A stretch of 64,000 bases of DNA from EB88 sp965199135 (GTDB taxonomy: Bacteria > Acidobacteriota > Terriglobia > Terriglobales > Acidobacteriaceae): NCBI GenBank assembly GCA_965199135.1, contig OZ240685.1, positions 1,550,001 through 1,614,000 on the forward strand, in the 5' to 3' direction. Made by a program: the position numbers and the translations under genes. How positions within the stretch are numbered: the first letter of the stretch is position 1; each line of letters starts with the position of its first letter. Below, piece after piece: positions 35,486 through 44,350 of the stretch. Under the pieces are notes generated by a model that made no database searches, was not told the DNA's origin, and saw only the letters and a program-made list of their open reading frames with translations.

Positions 35486-37177
35486 ATGCTTCTTCGGCTT
35501 GCGCTTGTCTCTTTCCTGCTGCCCTCTCCACTGCTCGCACAAAACACGACGCAGCAAAGCGACACAACGGCGACCGCGAAATATGCCGCGAGCGCAACCA
35601 AGCCGGACTTCAGCGAGGCGGACCGCCTGCGTGGAGCCTACGGGCCTTACCGCGCGAATAACGATCTGCTCTCCTACAAGCTGCATGTGCGCGTGAACCC
35701 TGCCGATGGCTCGATTCGCGGCGACAACCAGATTCACTTCCGGATGCTGACCGAGGGCTCGCGCATCCAGGTCGATCTCTATCCTGACCTTGCGATCGAC
35801 CGCATCCAGATGGCGGGTGATCCGACACCGCTGAAGTACACGCGCGAGGGTGGCGCGGTCTATGTCGACACGCCGGAGGCAATGCACGCCGGCAACGACT
35901 ACACCGTCGACGTGTTTTATGGTGGCCATCCAAAGGCGCGTGGGCGCTTCGGCGGCATCGTTTTCGATAAGGATCCCGCAGGCAATCCATGGGTTGTGAC
36001 GGCGTGCGAGGACGAGGGCTCGAGTATCTGGTGGCCGAGCAAGGATCAGTGGCGCGACGAGCCGCAGGACGGGATGGAGATCTCGGTGGAAGTGCCGAAC
36101 GGCCTCACCGATGTATCAAACGGCAAGTTCGTCGCGAAGACTGATCTCGGCGACGGCTACACACGCTGGGACTGGCAGGTGCACTACCCGATCAACAGCT
36201 ACGATGTGTCGCTCAACATCGGCAAGTACGAGCACTGGAGCGACACGTACAGCCACGTGCCGGTGGACTTTTACGCGCTGCCCGCGGACCTAGACAAGGC
36301 CAAAAAACAGTTCGTGCAGGCCAAGGGGATGCTCGACGCGTTCCAGCACTACTTCGGCGAGTACCCGTTTATCAAGGATGGCTACAAGCTGATCGACGTG
36401 CCGTATACCGGCATGGAGCACCAGAGCGCCGTGACCTATGGCAATCACTTCGAGAACGGCTACTATGGCCGCGACTGGACCGGGGTCGGCATCAGCCCGC
36501 GCTTTGACTTCATCATCATTCACGAGAGCGGCCACGAGTGGTTCGGCAACGCGGTGAGCGCGCGGGATGTCTCCGACATGTGGATTCACGAGGGCTGGGA
36601 CACCTACATCGAGGGCCTCTACGTCGAATATCTCTATGGCAAGGCGGACGGCCTGAAGTACGTGAACGGCTACCAGCGGAAGGTCGAGAACAAGGAGCCG
36701 ATCATCACGCAGCCTTTCATCAACCGGCAGCCAACCGAGGATCAGTACTTCAAGGGCGCGCTGTTTCTCAACACGCTGCGAAGTGTGATCGATGACGACA
36801 AGCAGTGGTTCAAGCTGATCCACGACTACTACCAGGAGTTCAAGTACCGGACGATCGTGACCGAGGATGTGGTCGGATTTTTCAACCAGCACACAGGGAT
36901 GGATCTCACGCCGGAATTCGACCAGTACCTCCGCCACGCGGCGCTCCCGAAGCTCGAGCTGCGCTTTGACCCGGAAGTCGGGCGCGTCTCCTACCGGTGG
37001 GTGGTAGACGAAGTAAAGTTTTCCATGCCCGTGAAAGTCGGGGAACCAGACCACTGGCAGACGATCACCCCCTCCGTGGACTGGCAGTACCTGCCCGGGA
37101 CGATGACCGCGGCGGCCTACCGCGACCACTTCAACGCGGCAACCGACCTCTATTACATAGCGGTCGACAAGCAGTAG
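35486..37177 (+). CDS. Exported M1 family metallopeptidase
   Basis: 563 residues. Signal peptide with cleavage near LLAQ. The aminopeptidase N-type domain has GMEHQS (in place of the GAMEN exopeptidase motif), HESGHEWFGN (zinc His pair and catalytic Glu, about residue 345) and the third ligand Glu in HEGWDTYIEG. It ends at about 563 without the C-terminal helical domain of PepN, so it belongs to the short exported M1 group. The GAMEN change hints at altered N-terminus recognition. It probably cleaves peptides in the periplasm. Close upstream spacing (44 bases) leaves room for its own promoter. Confidence 0.88.
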   Translation: MLLRLALVSFLLPSPLLAQNTTQQSDTTATAKYAASATKPDFSEADRLRGAYGPYRANNDLLSYKLHVRVNPADGSIRGDNQIHFRMLTEGSRIQVDLYPDLAIDRIQMAGDPTPLKYTREGGAVYVDTPEAMHAGNDYTVDVFYGGHPKARGRFGGIVFDKDPAGNPWVVTACEDEGSSIWWPSKDQWRDEPQDGMEISVEVPNGLTDVSNGKFVAKTDLGDGYTRWDWQVHYPINSYDVSLNIGKYEHWSDTYSHVPVDFYALPADLDKAKKQFVQAKGMLDAFQHYFGEYPFIKDGYKLIDVPYTGMEHQSAVTYGNHFENGYYGRDWTGVGISPRFDFIIIHESGHEWFGNAVSARDVSDMWIHEGWDTYIEGLYVEYLYGKADGLKYVNGYQRKVENKEPIITQPFINRQPTEDQYFKGALFLNTLRSVIDDDKQWFKLIHDYYQEFKYRTIVTEDVVGFFNQHTGMDLTPEFDQYLRHAALPKLELRFDPEVGRVSYRWVVDEVKFSMPVKVGEPDHWQTITPSVDWQYLPGTMTAAAYRDHFNAATDLYYIAVDKQ

Positions 37178-37217
37178 AGAAAACGGGCGCCGACGTCGGC
37201 GGTACACTGGGTACGCT

Positions 37218-38816
37218 ATGGCGACGACCGTTCCCACGACCCAGATCCAGCTCCGTATGCCGCAGGGCAAGTTCACCAATGAGCCCTTCACCGACTTCTC
37301 GCACGGCAAGCATGCGCATGACATGCAGGCTGCTCTCTCCTGGGTCAGCGATCAGCTGGGCCGGGAGTACCCGCTGACGATCGGCGGGGAACGGGTGCAT
37401 ACTGCCGGCAAGTTTGAGTCGCACAACCCGGCCAGGCCGGCAGAAGTGATCGGGATCCACCAGGCGGGTGGCCCGCAGGAGGCCGCTGCGGCAGTTGAGG
37501 CCGCGGCCAAGGCGTTTGAGACCTGGCGGTTTGCGCCGCTTGAGGACCGCGTTTCGCTCCTGGTGCGTGCGGCCGAGATCATCCGCGGGCGGAAGTTCGA
37601 GTTCTGCGCCTGGCTGGTCTACGAGGTGGGTAAGAACTGGGCCGAAGCCGATGCCGACGTGGCCGAGTGTATCGACTTCCTCGACTTCTACGCCCGCGAG
37701 GCGCTGCGTCTGGCAGGCTCGCAGACGCCGATCCAGTATCCCGGCGAGAAGGACGAGTTGATCTACATCCCCCTGGGTGTCGGGGCCGTGATCCCGCCGT
37801 GGAATTTCCCGCTCGCCATTGCGATGGGCATGACCGCAGCGGCGATCGTGACCGGCAACACGGTTGTGATCAAGCCAAGCCCGGATGCGCCCACGATTGC
37901 AGCGCGCTTTCTCGATGTGCTCGAAGAGGCAGGCATGCCCCAGGGCGTGGTGAACCTCATCCAGGGCGACGGGCCGAACTGCGGCAACGCGCTGGTCGAA
38001 CACCCCAAGGTTCGCTTCATCGCCTTTACCGGCTCGCGTCCGGTGGGTCTCGAGATCCACGAGAAGGCAGCGAAGCCGCGTCCGGGACAGATCTGGATCA
38101 AGCGGACGATCCTCGAGCTGGGCGGCAAGGATGCGACCGTGGTTGCAGCCGATGCCGATGTCGACGAGGCGGTCGAGGGTGTGCTGGCTGCGGCGTTTGG
38201 CTACAGCGGGCAGAAATGCTCCGCGGGTTCGCGGGCGATCGTTGAGGCCTCGATCTACGACGTCTTTGTCGAGAAGGTGCGGGACCGGATGGAAGCAATC
38301 TCCGTCGGCGACCCAAGGACGAACCCCCGGATGGGTCCCGTGATCAACGCCACGGCGCGCAAGCGGGTGCTGAGCTATATCGAATCCGGCATGAACGACG
38401 GGCGGCTGTTAGCCGGCGGCCATGCAGTGGCGACCGAGGACGGCGGCTACTACGTCGAGCCGACCGTGTTTGTGGACGTGAAGCCGGAGAGCCGGATCGC
38501 CCAGGAAGAGATTTTTGGGCCGGTTCTGGCAATCATGAAGGTCCAGAACTTTTCCGAGGCTCTGGCAGTGGCGAACGGAACTGAGTTTGGACTCACCGGT
38601 GCGGTGTACTCGTCATCGGACGCAAATCTCGACCGGGCAAAACGCGAGTTCCATGTCGGGAACCTGTACCTGAACCGCAAGTGCACCGGAGCGATGGTGG
38701 GCGCGCATCCGTTTGGCGGCTTCAATATGTCGGGGACGGATTCCAAGGCTGGTGGACCGGACTACCTCTTGCACTTCACCCAGGGCAAGACTCTGGCCGA
38801 GCGGCTGCGTCCCTGA
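37218..38816 (+). CDS. 1-pyrroline-5-carboxylate dehydrogenase
   Basis: 532 residues, an NAD-linked enzyme that oxidises P5C (glutamate semialdehyde) to glutamate in proline breakdown. Domain landmarks: GKFTNEPFTDF near the start, PPWNFPLAIAMGM, TGNTVVIKPSPD, FTGSRPVGLEI, catalytic Glu in LELGGKDA and catalytic Cys in SGQKCSAGSR. The last part (NRKCTGAMVGAHPFGGF) fits the PruA/RocA type. It stands alone; no proline dehydrogenase gene is adjacent. Two stem-loops follow the stop. Confidence 0.9.
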   Translation: MATTVPTTQIQLRMPQGKFTNEPFTDFSHGKHAHDMQAALSWVSDQLGREYPLTIGGERVHTAGKFESHNPARPAEVIGIHQAGGPQEAAAAVEAAAKAFETWRFAPLEDRVSLLVRAAEIIRGRKFEFCAWLVYEVGKNWAEADADVAECIDFLDFYAREALRLAGSQTPIQYPGEKDELIYIPLGVGAVIPPWNFPLAIAMGMTAAAIVTGNTVVIKPSPDAPTIAARFLDVLEEAGMPQGVVNLIQGDGPNCGNALVEHPKVRFIAFTGSRPVGLEIHEKAAKPRPGQIWIKRTILELGGKDATVVAADADVDEAVEGVLAAAFGYSGQKCSAGSRAIVEASIYDVFVEKVRDRMEAISVGDPRTNPRMGPVINATARKRVLSYIESGMNDGRLLAGGHAVATEDGGYYVEPTVFVDVKPESRIAQEEIFGPVLAIMKVQNFSEALAVANGTEFGLTGAVYSSSDANLDRAKREFHVGNLYLNRKCTGAMVGAHPFGGFNMSGTDSKAGGPDYLLHFTQGKTLAERLRP

Positions 38817-38838
38817 ACCCGGCAGCGCACGAAGAACA

Positions 38839-38871
38839 GGCCTGAAACACCAGGTTATGGTGCGTCAGGCC
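38839..38871 (+). repeat. Bipartite stem-loop after the P5C dehydrogenase gene
   Basis: GGCCTGA (38839-38845) pairs with TCAGGCC (38865-38871), and inside it CACC (38848-38851) pairs with GGTG (38859-38862). It begins 23 bases past the stop codon. There is no T-run after it on the plus strand, so it is not a plain intrinsic terminator. Confidence 0.65.
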
Positions 38872-38888
38872 AGAAGTGCTGCATATCT

Positions 38889-38954
38889 GGTACCAGCTTG
38901 ACCGCTCTCCTTGATCGCCATTGTTGGTGCGATCGCAGTAGCCAAGCTGGTACC
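38889..38954. repeat. Nested inverted repeat
   Basis: A perfect 12-bp pair GGTACCAGCTTG (38889-38900) / CAAGCTGGTACC (38943-38954) encloses a second pair GATCGC (38913-38918) / GCGATC (38929-38934). It lies between the convergent P5C dehydrogenase and LuxR genes. A structured RNA end or a protein target site are both possible. Confidence 0.7.
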
Positions 38955-38969
38955 GGCGGTAAAGGGGGC

Positions 38970-39626
38970 TTACTGCGCCTGCATGATGAGGCTGCCAGCG
39001 GCTGCAGCGGCTTCTGCGAGGATGCGGTGATGGATGGTGAACAGCGCGAGCTCGAGACGGTCCGAGACGCCGGTCTTGTCGTAGACGCCGCGCAGGTAGT
39101 TCTTGATGACCTGCTCGGTGGTGCCAAGACGAAGCGCGATCTCCTTGTTCTTGCAGCCCTGCACGATCAGCGCAACGATCTTCATTTCCTTCGGCGTCAG
39201 GCGATCGCGAACACGTGCGCCGACCAGATCCTCATCAGGAGCCGCGGTGCTGTTGGATGCAGAGTGGATGGCGCGCTCGCCCTTGCCGACGCGACGCACG
39301 CAGTCAACCAGGGTCGGACCAGTGATGGAGCGGAAGAAGAGCCCGTGCACATGCGCGGCCAGAAAGGGCTGCGGCGACTCGTTGTTCTCGAGGATGGCGA
39401 TACCGCGGCTACCCAGGGAGCAAATCTGCTGCATGAGCTGGTTAGGGTCCTGTTTGAGGGTGGAACCGAACAGGACGGTGACGCCGCGAAACGTGACCAG
39501 TGCGTTCTGCAAACGCTCTGCATCGGGGCACTGCGCGATGATCCGGAAATCATCTTCCATCGAGAGAACCTTGGCAGTTCCGGTACGGAAGATAGCCTGA
39601 TTGTCAGCGAGAATGACCTTGTTCAT
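38970..39626 (-). CDS. LuxR-family response regulator with degenerate receiver
   Basis: 218 residues: a receiver-like domain (1-125) and a LuxR helix-turn-helix (about 150-205, LTPKEMKIVALIVQGCKNKEIALRLGTTE read in parts). The receiver lacks key acids: ADNQ in place of the usual DD pair, and the phosphoacceptor position reads VLFGSTLK, with no Asp. So it is probably not phosphorylated by the standard route, or responds otherwise. It is divergent from the response-regulator/TrxR fusion gene. It probably controls nearby genes; targets are unknown. Expression start is supported by its own promoter region with an inverted repeat at 39808-39829. Confidence 0.85.
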   Translation of the reverse strand: MNKVILADNQAIFRTGTAKVLSMEDDFRIIAQCPDAERLQNALVTFRGVTVLFGSTLKQDPNQLMQQICSLGSRGIAILENNESPQPFLAAHVHGLFFRSITGPTLVDCVRRVGKGERAIHSASNSTAAPDEDLVGARVRDRLTPKEMKIVALIVQGCKNKEIALRLGTTEQVIKNYLRGVYDKTGVSDRLELALFTIHHRILAEAAAAAGSLIMQAQ

Positions 39627-40025
39627 GGATTGATCCTTGTGGCCTCAGTGGCTTGCCCTGTCACACCATGTTGCGAACGTCTGGCATGATCCATTTACGC
39701 CCGGGCAGTCATTACCTGACTACCTGGGAGATCGGCACACAGAATCTAGGGAAGAGGTACCGCAGTTCGGAGCGACAGCTCTCAGAGGGTAGCCGGTCTG
39801 GCCATTCCTTCTCTGATTTATGAGAGAAGCAAGTACTGTTGGTGACGCCAGAGTACCGTGATTTCCGTGCAATGCAAGAAGAATTTTCATAATATTTCTC
39901 ATGCAACATTCGTGTAATCACACGTTTATGGGACTATTCGCCAATTGTTCGTAAGAAGTACGCAGTTATCGTGCAATTTATACACGGTAAAGGGGCAAGC
40001 TTTGTAGCAGTACAATCTGTAAGCC
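39627..40025. promoter_or_regulatory. AT-rich divergent promoter region with small inverted repeat
   Basis: About 400 bases between divergent regulator genes, much richer in A and T than its surroundings, especially 39830-40015. CTTCTCT (39808-39814) / AGAGAAG (39823-39829) is a 7-bp inverted repeat with an 8-base spacer, a possible operator. TACAAT at 40011-40016 resembles a -10 box but has no good -35 partner, so I cannot assign promoters with confidence. No gene is seen. Confidence 0.5.
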
Positions 40026-41678
40026 ATGCCTAAGCCCGTCATACTCGCCGTAGATGATGACATCAGTGTCCTGGAAGCGGTCATTCAGGATCTCCGTCGC
40101 CAGTATGGCGAGCATTATCGCATTCTGCGGGCTGCCTCCGGTCAGGCGGCGCTCGATACCTGTGAGCAACTGTACAAGCGTGGCGACGCCGTCGCGCTGA
40201 TTGTGTCCGACCAGCGCATGCCCGGGATGAGCGGAGTGGCGCTGCTCGAGCAGGTGGGCAAGCTCTATCCCGATACCAAGCGAACCCTGCTCACGGCATA
40301 CGCCGACACAGAAGCCGCGATCCAGGCGATCAACAGCGCGCGCATCCACTACTACCTGACCAAGCCGTGGGATCCTCCGGAGGAGCGCCTTTACCCGGTG
40401 CTCAATGACCTGCTCGAGCAGTGGGGTAGCGGTCACAAGCCCCGGTACGAGGGGCTCCAGGTGGTGGGTCTTCGTTGGTCGGCACAGGATCACCAGGTAC
40501 GCGACTTCCTCAGCCGCAACCAGATTCCATTCAAGTGGCTCGACCCGGAACGCACAGACCAGGCGTCCGCCATGCTCGATCGCTACGGGATCGCGGATGC
40601 GCTCCTGCCAGCGGTGTTGTTTCCGGATGGAACCTCGATGGTCCAACCGGAGCTGCAGGATCTGGCCGCCAAGGTGGGTCTGAAGACGGCGGCCAAGAAC
40701 GACTTCTATGACCTGGTCATCCTGGGCGGTGGTCCGGCGGGGCTCGGTGCGGCCGTGTATGGAAGCTCGGAGGGGCTGAAGACGCTGCTCGTGGAACCGG
40801 AGGCGCCAGGCGGCCAGGCCGGTTCCAGCTCTCGCATCGAGAACTACCTCGGCTTTCCCGCCGGGGTGAGCGGCGAAGATCTCGCCCGCCGCGCGATCAC
40901 GCAGGCCACACGGTTTGGCACTGAGTTCATCACGCAATGCGCCACCGGCATCTCCACGCGGGACCAGTACCACTGTGTCCGGCTGGGGGATGGGCGGGAG
41001 GTGAGCTGCCGGGTGTGCCTCCTGGCGACCGGGGTGTACTGGAGGCTCCTGAATGTGCCGGGAGCGGATCGACTCCTCAACGCAGGCGTCTACTATGGCG
41101 CGACTCTCAGCGAAGCATCGACCTGCACCAATGAAGAAATCTTCATTGTGGGAGGTGCGAACTCTGCTGGGCAGGCGGCGGTGCACTTCGCGGCATTCGC
41201 GCGGAAGGTCACGATGCTGGTCCGTGCCGACTCCCTGGTAGACAGCATGTCGAAATACTTAATCGATCAGATTGCTGCTACATCGAATATCGAGGTAGAT
41301 ACGGGTACGGAGATCGTTGAGTTGCTGGGGGACACCCACCTTGACGCCATCCGGGTCCGCAAGAACGGTGCGATCGAGGAGCGTCAGGCGTCCTCGTTGT
41401 TCATTTTTATCGGAGCGGCGCCGCGTACAGACTGGCTTCCGCCTTCGATCCTGAGGGATGACAAGGGCTTTGTGCTGGCAGGCCCGGATTTGAAAAGGAA
41501 TGGAAAGCTGCCGGTGCAGTGGACCGAAGATCGCGATCCGTTCCTGCTGGAAACAAGCGTTCCTGGAGTATTTGTAGCCGGAGACGTGCGGTTTGGATCA
41601 GTAAAGAGGGTGGCGTCCTCGGTTGGTGAGGGTTCCATCGCAGTGCAGTTCATGCATCAGTATCTGGCGCAGTTTTAA
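40026..41678 (+). CDS. Response regulator fused to thioredoxin-reductase-like flavoprotein
   Basis: 550 residues in three parts. (1) A receiver (1-125): acidic pocket VDDD, phosphoacceptor Asp 62 in VSDQRMPGM, and LTKPW. (2) A thioredoxin/glutaredoxin-like fold without Cys (about 142-220; GLRWSAQDHQVRDFL). (3) A TrxR-type FAD/NAD domain from about 228 (VILGGGPAGLGAAV, then FIVGGANSAGQAAVH and GVFVAGDVRFGSVKRVAS). The dithiol motif of TrxR (CATC) is replaced by GATL (about 355), so ordinary disulfide reduction is unlikely. It probably couples a phosphorylation state to NAD(P)H or flavin redox. It precedes a sensor kinase gene by 10 bases, so both form one operon. Confidence 0.85.
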   Translation: MPKPVILAVDDDISVLEAVIQDLRRQYGEHYRILRAASGQAALDTCEQLYKRGDAVALIVSDQRMPGMSGVALLEQVGKLYPDTKRTLLTAYADTEAAIQAINSARIHYYLTKPWDPPEERLYPVLNDLLEQWGSGHKPRYEGLQVVGLRWSAQDHQVRDFLSRNQIPFKWLDPERTDQASAMLDRYGIADALLPAVLFPDGTSMVQPELQDLAAKVGLKTAAKNDFYDLVILGGGPAGLGAAVYGSSEGLKTLLVEPEAPGGQAGSSSRIENYLGFPAGVSGEDLARRAITQATRFGTEFITQCATGISTRDQYHCVRLGDGREVSCRVCLLATGVYWRLLNVPGADRLLNAGVYYGATLSEASTCTNEEIFIVGGANSAGQAAVHFAAFARKVTMLVRADSLVDSMSKYLIDQIAATSNIEVDTGTEIVELLGDTHLDAIRVRKNGAIEERQASSLFIFIGAAPRTDWLPPSILRDDKGFVLAGPDLKRNGKLPVQWTEDRDPFLLETSVPGVFVAGDVRFGSVKRVASSVGEGSIAVQFMHQYLAQF

Positions 41679-41688
41679 GCCAGGCGGC

Positions 41689-43212
41689 ATGGAAAGGTGC
41701 GGCGGCTCCGGCTGTCCGTCGATGAGTGACATGCAGGATCAACTGGAAATCGGTGGAGTGCGCACGCCGGCAAAGCTGGACGCAGAGCTGCTTGCCGAGT
41801 TGAAAGCGATTCCAACGCTGCGACACCTGCAGGCGGAGCATCTTCCCCTGCTTGAAGGAATCGAGCGCGTCCAGCTGGCCGCCAACGAGATTCTGCTAAG
41901 CCCCGGCAAAGGACAGTACGCCTACTTTGTCCTGATTGAGGGCGAGGTATCGATCAGCAAGGTAGACGGCAAGAACATCATCCTCATGCACACGCAGCGA
42001 GCGGGCGACGGGTTTGGTGAGGTTCCGCTGCTGCTCGGGATGCGCTCGCCCTCTTCACTCTGTGTTGCGATGGAACCGACGGTCGGGTACAGCATCCCCG
42101 AGCAGAGTTTCTGGAAGCTCATGGCGGCTTCGCCGGAGACGCGTGAGCTGATTCTCACCGACTGTTCGCGCCGTTACGGAACCTACCAGGCGATGACGCT
42201 GCACCGTGAGAAACTGGTCGCCCTCGGTACGCTGGCAGCCGGGCTGATGCACGAGCTGAATAACCCTGGCGCCGCGGCCCGTCGCGCTTCGTCCCAGCTC
42301 CGAGAGAATATGTCGCGGCTGCAGCAGATCTCGCTACGCATGGTACGGACTCCACTCGAGCCGGAGCAGCTTGAGTGCATCGCGCGCCTCCAGGAGCAGG
42401 TGCTGCACCAGCAGAAGCCTGCCGTTCTTTCGACGCTCGAGCAGTCGGACCAGGAAGAAGCGCTCTCTGAGTGGCTTGAAAGCGTACACGTTGAAAATGC
42501 GTGGCGGCTTGCGCCGACGATGGTCAGCGCCGGCATCACGCAGGATGATATCGGCTGCGCCCGCGATCGATTCACAGAGCAGACCCTCTCGGACACGCTC
42601 AACTACCTCGACGCGCTGATCAGCAGCATGCAGCATGTGAACACGATCGAGGAGAGCATCGCGCGCGTGACTGACCTGGTCACCGCCGTCAAGAAATATG
42701 CCTATGACGACAAGAACAAGCAGCAGATGGTCGATGTGCGGGATAGCCTGCTCAGCACGCTGACGATTCTGAACCACAAGTTCCGCCAGAAGAGCATTCA
42801 CGTGGATCGCGATCTGCCACCAGCAGAGTCACGGATCTCGTGCGTGGGCGCCGGCCTGACCCAGGTGTGGACCAACCTGCTCGATAATGCCACGGACGCG
42901 GCGCCCGAAAATGGCGAGATCCATGTCCGCCTGTGGACCGAGGGCGGTTTCGTCTGCGTCGGCATTCGCGACAATGGGCCCGGCATTCCACCCGAGCACT
43001 GGGACCACATCTTTGAGCCGTTCTATACGACCAAGGAAGCGGGTGTCGGCACGGGGCTGGGACTCGATATCGCCCATCGCATCGTGGTCGGGAACTTCCA
43101 TGGGGATATCCAGTTCACGACGCAGCCGGGCAATACGGAGTTCATCGTGCGGCTGCCGATCGAAGATCCGGCAAAGCACGCGGCGCTGGGCTGCTCGATC
43201 GCAAACTCTTAA
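41689..43212 (+). CDS. Sensor histidine kinase with cyclic-nucleotide-binding-type domain
   Basis: 507 residues from ATG 41689; ATG 41722 is an alternative and neither has a strong RBS. The N-terminal domain (about 45-165) is the CRP/cNMP-binding type: GEVSISKVDGKNIILMH and GDGFGEVPLL. The H box is LAAGLMHELNNP (His about 187), followed by helices that lack membrane spans. The ATPase region has LLDNATDAAPENG, IRDNGPGIP, FEPFYTTKE and GTGLGLDIAHRIV. It is cytosolic. The natural partner is the upstream receiver-TrxR fusion; phosphotransfer between the two is inferred from neighbourhood. Confidence 0.85.
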   Translation: MERCGGSGCPSMSDMQDQLEIGGVRTPAKLDAELLAELKAIPTLRHLQAEHLPLLEGIERVQLAANEILLSPGKGQYAYFVLIEGEVSISKVDGKNIILMHTQRAGDGFGEVPLLLGMRSPSSLCVAMEPTVGYSIPEQSFWKLMAASPETRELILTDCSRRYGTYQAMTLHREKLVALGTLAAGLMHELNNPGAAARRASSQLRENMSRLQQISLRMVRTPLEPEQLECIARLQEQVLHQQKPAVLSTLEQSDQEEALSEWLESVHVENAWRLAPTMVSAGITQDDIGCARDRFTEQTLSDTLNYLDALISSMQHVNTIEESIARVTDLVTAVKKYAYDDKNKQQMVDVRDSLLSTLTILNHKFRQKSIHVDRDLPPAESRISCVGAGLTQVWTNLLDNATDAAPENGEIHVRLWTEGGFVCVGIRDNGPGIPPEHWDHIFEPFYTTKEAGVGTGLGLDIAHRIVVGNFHGDIQFTTQPGNTEFIVRLPIEDPAKHAALGCSIANS

Positions 43213-43222
43213 GCAAAGCCTC

Positions 43223-44287
43223 TCAGGCAGACGCCGGCACCTCTGCCGGCGTCTGCCTGTCTCTGGGCTCGTAGGTGCAGCCGCAGGAGTGGCGGATGAT
43301 CAGCTCGACCGGAAGGACGACCTCGGAGGTCTCCGTCAGGGCGACCTGTTTCTTCATCTTTGCGAAGAGGAGCCGCCCGGCGATCTTTCCCAGCTCCTCG
43401 GCAGGCTGGCTGATGACGGAGAGCGCCGGGTGCAGCAGGTCCCCGAGCTCAAGATCGTCGAAGCCGATCAGCCCTACATCCTCGGGGACGCGCCAGCCAA
43501 GGTAGAGCAGGGCGGAGAGGATGCGGCGGGTTGCCACGTTGTTCGCCGAGAAGATCCCTTCGGGCCGGTCGGGCCGCGCCATTGCTTCTTCCACTGTGGT
43601 TCGCGTGGCCTGATCCGAGGTGCAGTTGAAGCTCGCCTCGGTGTGGAGACCTGCGGCCTCCATCGCCGCTGCATAACCATCACGACGCGCTTCCATGGTG
43701 TACAGGCCCTTCTTGTGGCCGAGAAACATCACCCGGCGGAGCCCGTGCTTTTGGATGAAGTGCTCGGTGGCGAGGCGAGCACCGAGCTCGTTCTCCGTGA
43801 CCACACTGTCCACGGTGCCGGCTTCGCTGTTGACCAGAGGCCGATCGAGAGTGACGACGGGGATCTCCCGGAACTGCGGTTCCCCCAGCCTGCAGAGATT
43901 CGAGTCTGCAGGGATCACGACGAGGCCCTCCACGTGACGCTGCAGCATGCGAAGCGCCTCGTTGTACTCGTTGGCGGTGTCGTCGTTGGTGAGTGTGAGC
44001 AGCACGGTGTAATCGTGCTCCTTGGCCACCATGTTCAGGGCATGGGCGCACATGGCATAGAAGGTGTCATGGAGGTTTGGCAGGAGCAGTCCGATCGTGC
44101 GGGACTTGAAGTTGCGCAGGGAGCGCGCCATCTCGTTGGGGTGGTAGCCAAGGTCGTTGACCGCGGCCCGGACCCGGTCTGCGGTTTCCTGCGAGACGTG
44201 CTGCGAGCCATTCAGTACGCGCGAGACCGTCATGGTGCCGACGCCGGCTGCGCGGGCTACATCGTTCATTGTTGGTTTTCGTTGCAT
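43223..44287 (-). CDS. LacI family transcriptional regulator
   Basis: 354 residues. The N-terminal helix-turn-helix (TMNDVARAAGVGTMTVSRVL) and hinge (NEMARSLRNFKSRTIGLLLP) are canonical. The periplasmic-binding-type domain follows (FSANNVATRRILSALLYLGWRVPEDVGLIGFDDLE, read as landmarks). The C-terminus ends with two Cys (SCGCTYEP), unusual but found in some relatives. It lies divergently from nothing; the ROK kinase gene is on the same strand 64 bases upstream, so the two may be co-transcribed. It probably regulates sugar use and binds a palindrome such as the one at 45469. Confidence 0.9.
   Translation of the reverse strand: MQRKPTMNDVARAAGVGTMTVSRVLNGSQHVSQETADRVRAAVNDLGYHPNEMARSLRNFKSRTIGLLLPNLHDTFYAMCAHALNMVAKEHDYTVLLTLTNDDTANEYNEALRMLQRHVEGLVVIPADSNLCRLGEPQFREIPVVTLDRPLVNSEAGTVDSVVTENELGARLATEHFIQKHGLRRVMFLGHKKGLYTMEARRDGYAAAMEAAGLHTEASFNCTSDQATRTTVEEAMARPDRPEGIFSANNVATRRILSALLYLGWRVPEDVGLIGFDDLELGDLLHPALSVISQPAEELGKIAGRLLFAKMKKQVALTETSEVVLPVELIIRHSCGCTYEPRDRQTPAEVPASA
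43224..43259. terminator. Perfect 16-bp stem-loop between convergent genes
   Basis: CAGGCAGACGCCGGCA (43224-43239) / TGCCGGCGTCTGCCTG (43244-43259) with a 4-base loop. It overlaps the last codons of the minus-strand LacI gene, starting 12 bases past the histidine-kinase stop. Flanks are only mildly T-rich on either strand, so it is probably a bidirectional transcript end, not a canonical terminator. Confidence 0.7.
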
Positions 44288-44350
44288 ATGGTCAGTGAGG
44301 ACCTAAGCATATAACAACGAGGGGGTGCCTCTCATCGCCAGCGGACAGAG

